Source of the DNA: Saccharopolyspora elongata
GTDB taxonomy: Bacteria > Actinomycetota > Actinomycetes > Mycobacteriales > Pseudonocardiaceae
NCBI RefSeq assembly: GCF_004348985.1
Contig: NZ_SMKW01000048.1
Coordinates: 1 to 64,000, forward strand
Reading direction: 5' to 3'
Length of the DNA: 64,000 bases
The position numbers and the translations under genes are program-made. Below are positions 58,701-61,700 of this stretch, piece after piece; the stretch's first letter is position 1, and every line of letters starts with the position of its first letter. Below the pieces are notes generated by a model. That model saw only the letters and a program-made list of their open reading frames with translations. It had not been told where the DNA came from and did not search any database.

Positions 58701-61700
58701 TCGTCGACCAGTGATCCGAAGCTGCATGTCAATCCGTTGAGCGGCGGGGTGTACGCAGGCCGGTTCCGCTACGTGATCGACGCTCCCGGCGGCATCGTCG
58801 TCAACGACACCGTGCTCGCGTACTCGGCGGACTACGAGCACGAGAAAGAGGTCGCGTTCGCGGGCGGTATCAAGCCCCGGTTCATCAAGGGAGCGCACGC
58901 GGTCAACGCCGACGGCAGCCTCGGCACCTACTACCCCAACCCCGCCTTCCAGCCTGGAACCGGCGTCGTGGCGAGATCGAACCCGGAGTGGGCACCGGTG
59001 AGAACCAAGTCGGCGCCCCCGCAGGCCATCTCCACCGCGCGTGAAGGTGGTCGCCCGGCACTGCGGCGCCCTCGCCGTGACGGCGACAGCCCGGGGCCAG
59101 AGCGCCCGGCGCAGAGGCGGCGTCTCGCGCCGTACGGGGAGTCGGCCGAACCCTCCTCGCACTCGTCCGGAGGCGTCCTCGTCTCCTCCGACCACGCACA
59201 GCTGAGCCGGTGGAACGCAGTGCACGACGCCATGCCGTCTCGGGCGACCGAGGGCGATCCCGAGTCGTTCTACGTGTTCGTCACAGCCAGGGATGGCGGC
59301 TTCGACAACGACGGCGAGCTGCTCACTGGCGCGGCGCTGGCCCGGTCGCTCGCCCTCCACGACCACTACCGGGCCGCGCTGGCCGCGGAGCCGCACGTCC
59401 CGGTGACGGTGGTCATCGACGATCCGACCCGCTCCGTCGACGCATCAGCGGCGCTGCGGGAGTTCGCGGACACTCTGCGCGGCAATGGCACCTACCGCGA
59501 GGTGACCGTCGCGGACCGGCTCGTGGCCGACCGGCCGCACGAGGGTGTGTTCCACCGCGTGTCCCGCCTCCGCCCGGACGACGTCGACTGGCTGCCGCTG
59601 GTCGACGCGCGGAACAAGACCTACGGCGTCGGGTTCCCCGCCACCGAAGGTTCCAGGCAGGCCCTCGAGTACTTCGAGCAGTACTCCACCGCCGCGGCCA
59701 GGAGGCTGCTGGCAGAGAAGGAGGTCGTCGACGAAGACGCAACCGCATCCGTGCACAGTGCCGACAGCAATGGCACCACCGGTACCGGCGACAGCGATAC
59801 CGCGGACGATGGACACGAGGTCATCGCGCCATGGTCGGGGTCACTCGAGCCGGGGCGGGTTGAACCGCTGCGGTTGATGCTCGAGGCCAAGGCGGGCAAG
59901 TACGTCGTCATGCTCACGCAGGGCGAGCGGCAGGTCCTGGTCGACGGCGTGGAAGTCATCTCGCTGGCCCTCGCGACGGACGTGTTCAGGCGAGCACTCC
60001 AGAACCGGGTGCGGCCGTCGGTCGTCATCGTGACCGAGGAGCTCACGAAGGGCGACGGCCTGGACTCGAACACGGCAGTCGCGGCGCTGAACCGCCTCGC
60101 CGGCCCCTGGCACGCGTTCTCCTACACCGGCTCGGTGGCGATGGACGGGCTGGGGCACCTGCGGGTGCCGCCGGGGGAGCGGTTCACCGAGTCGCAGTTC
60201 GCCCTCGCCGATGTCGCGCACGTTGCCACCGGCTCGGTCTTCGGCTTCCCCGTGGACGCCGACCACGCCGGTCGGCTCGCGCGGTTCGCGGCAGCGTTCG
60301 ACCAAGGCACTGCGTCCGTCGACGGTCCGTGGGGCGGGCGAAGGCCGATTCTCGTCTCGCTCGACGGCGGCGAGCGTCATGCCCACGTGCGGCTGGCCAA
60401 CGGGCAGATCGCCGAAGTCGAGGGCACCCAGGTCGGTCGACTGTTGCTGGCACACCCTGGTTTCCACGCCCTGCTGGCGGATGAGCGGGACCGGCCGGTC
60501 GTGCTCGTCTCCGCGCATAGTGGGGCGCGCAGGAACTTCGGCGGGTTCGGCTTCGACATCGCGGGCACGTGGCGCGAGGCGGGTTTCTTCCCGACGGTGT
60601 ACGCCCTCACCGGTGGCGGCGCGATCGAACCAGGTGGCATCGCGCTCGCCGACGGCTCCGCGTTCACAGAGGTCTCACTTTGGCGCCCAGGCGATCTGCA
60701 GACCACCACGATGTCCGACGCCACCTCCGGGATCAAGTTCTACGTCGTGCACTCGCCCGACGACGACGGTTTCGTCCCCCGGCTGCAGAACTGGCTCGAC
60801 AGCGCCGGTGACGCCACCGTCGGCTCCTACGTCGACTCGTTGGCGGAGCGCCACGACACGCCGTGGGACCCGGAAGTACCACCGGGATTCGTCGTGGCGC
60901 AGTCCTCGGAGAACGGTTTCCGCGCGCTTCGACGAGACGGTGCGGCCGTCACGCTCTCCGTCACCGAGGGAGCTCAGGCCCTGCGCGACGACGATAAGCT
61001 TCGGTGGGTGCTGGGCGAGACGGGCGAGGTCCCGCTGGTGCTGGCTGTTGTCGGTCCACCGGTCGATCTCGGCGCCTTCGCGGTGGGCATGGTTCCCGGT
61101 GGTTTCTCGCGCGAGATGTTCGAACCGATCGAGATCTCGTTCGACTTGCCCGGCACGCTGCGCCTCGACGGTTTCCGGACCGTCTCGGCGATAACACCCG
61201 GTCCCGGCGACCTCGTCAGCTACCCGCACGTGCGGCTAAACGGCGTTGTGCACGGCCAGTACTTTCCGACCGCCGATTTCGACGCGCCGATGGACGAGGT
61301 CAACGGCCTGCGTTACGTCGGGAATGCCCAGCGGACCTACATCAGGGAAGTGCCCGCATCGGCTAGTTCCGCTGAAACGAGTTTCACTCACCGGAGATCG
61401 CCGTGGGCAGGAAAGGATCTGTGGATCGTCGACGGGCACGGTGAGGCAGACCTCGGACTGTCCTTCGCGATGGCCACCGGACGGCCACACGTTCGCGGTG
61501 ACGTCCTGCAGCTCATCGGGCCGGACGCGGCGCGGGCGATCTACGGCAGCGAGATCTTCCGGCAGGCAGGCGGCAGCGACCGGGTCCTGTTGGGGCACTG
61601 CGAGACCAACAAGGTCAGCTTCGTCCTGCCCGGTGGCGTCACACAGGCCCAATTGGTCAGGCAGGCGTGGGAACGGGACTTTGGCGCGGTCACCATGTTC

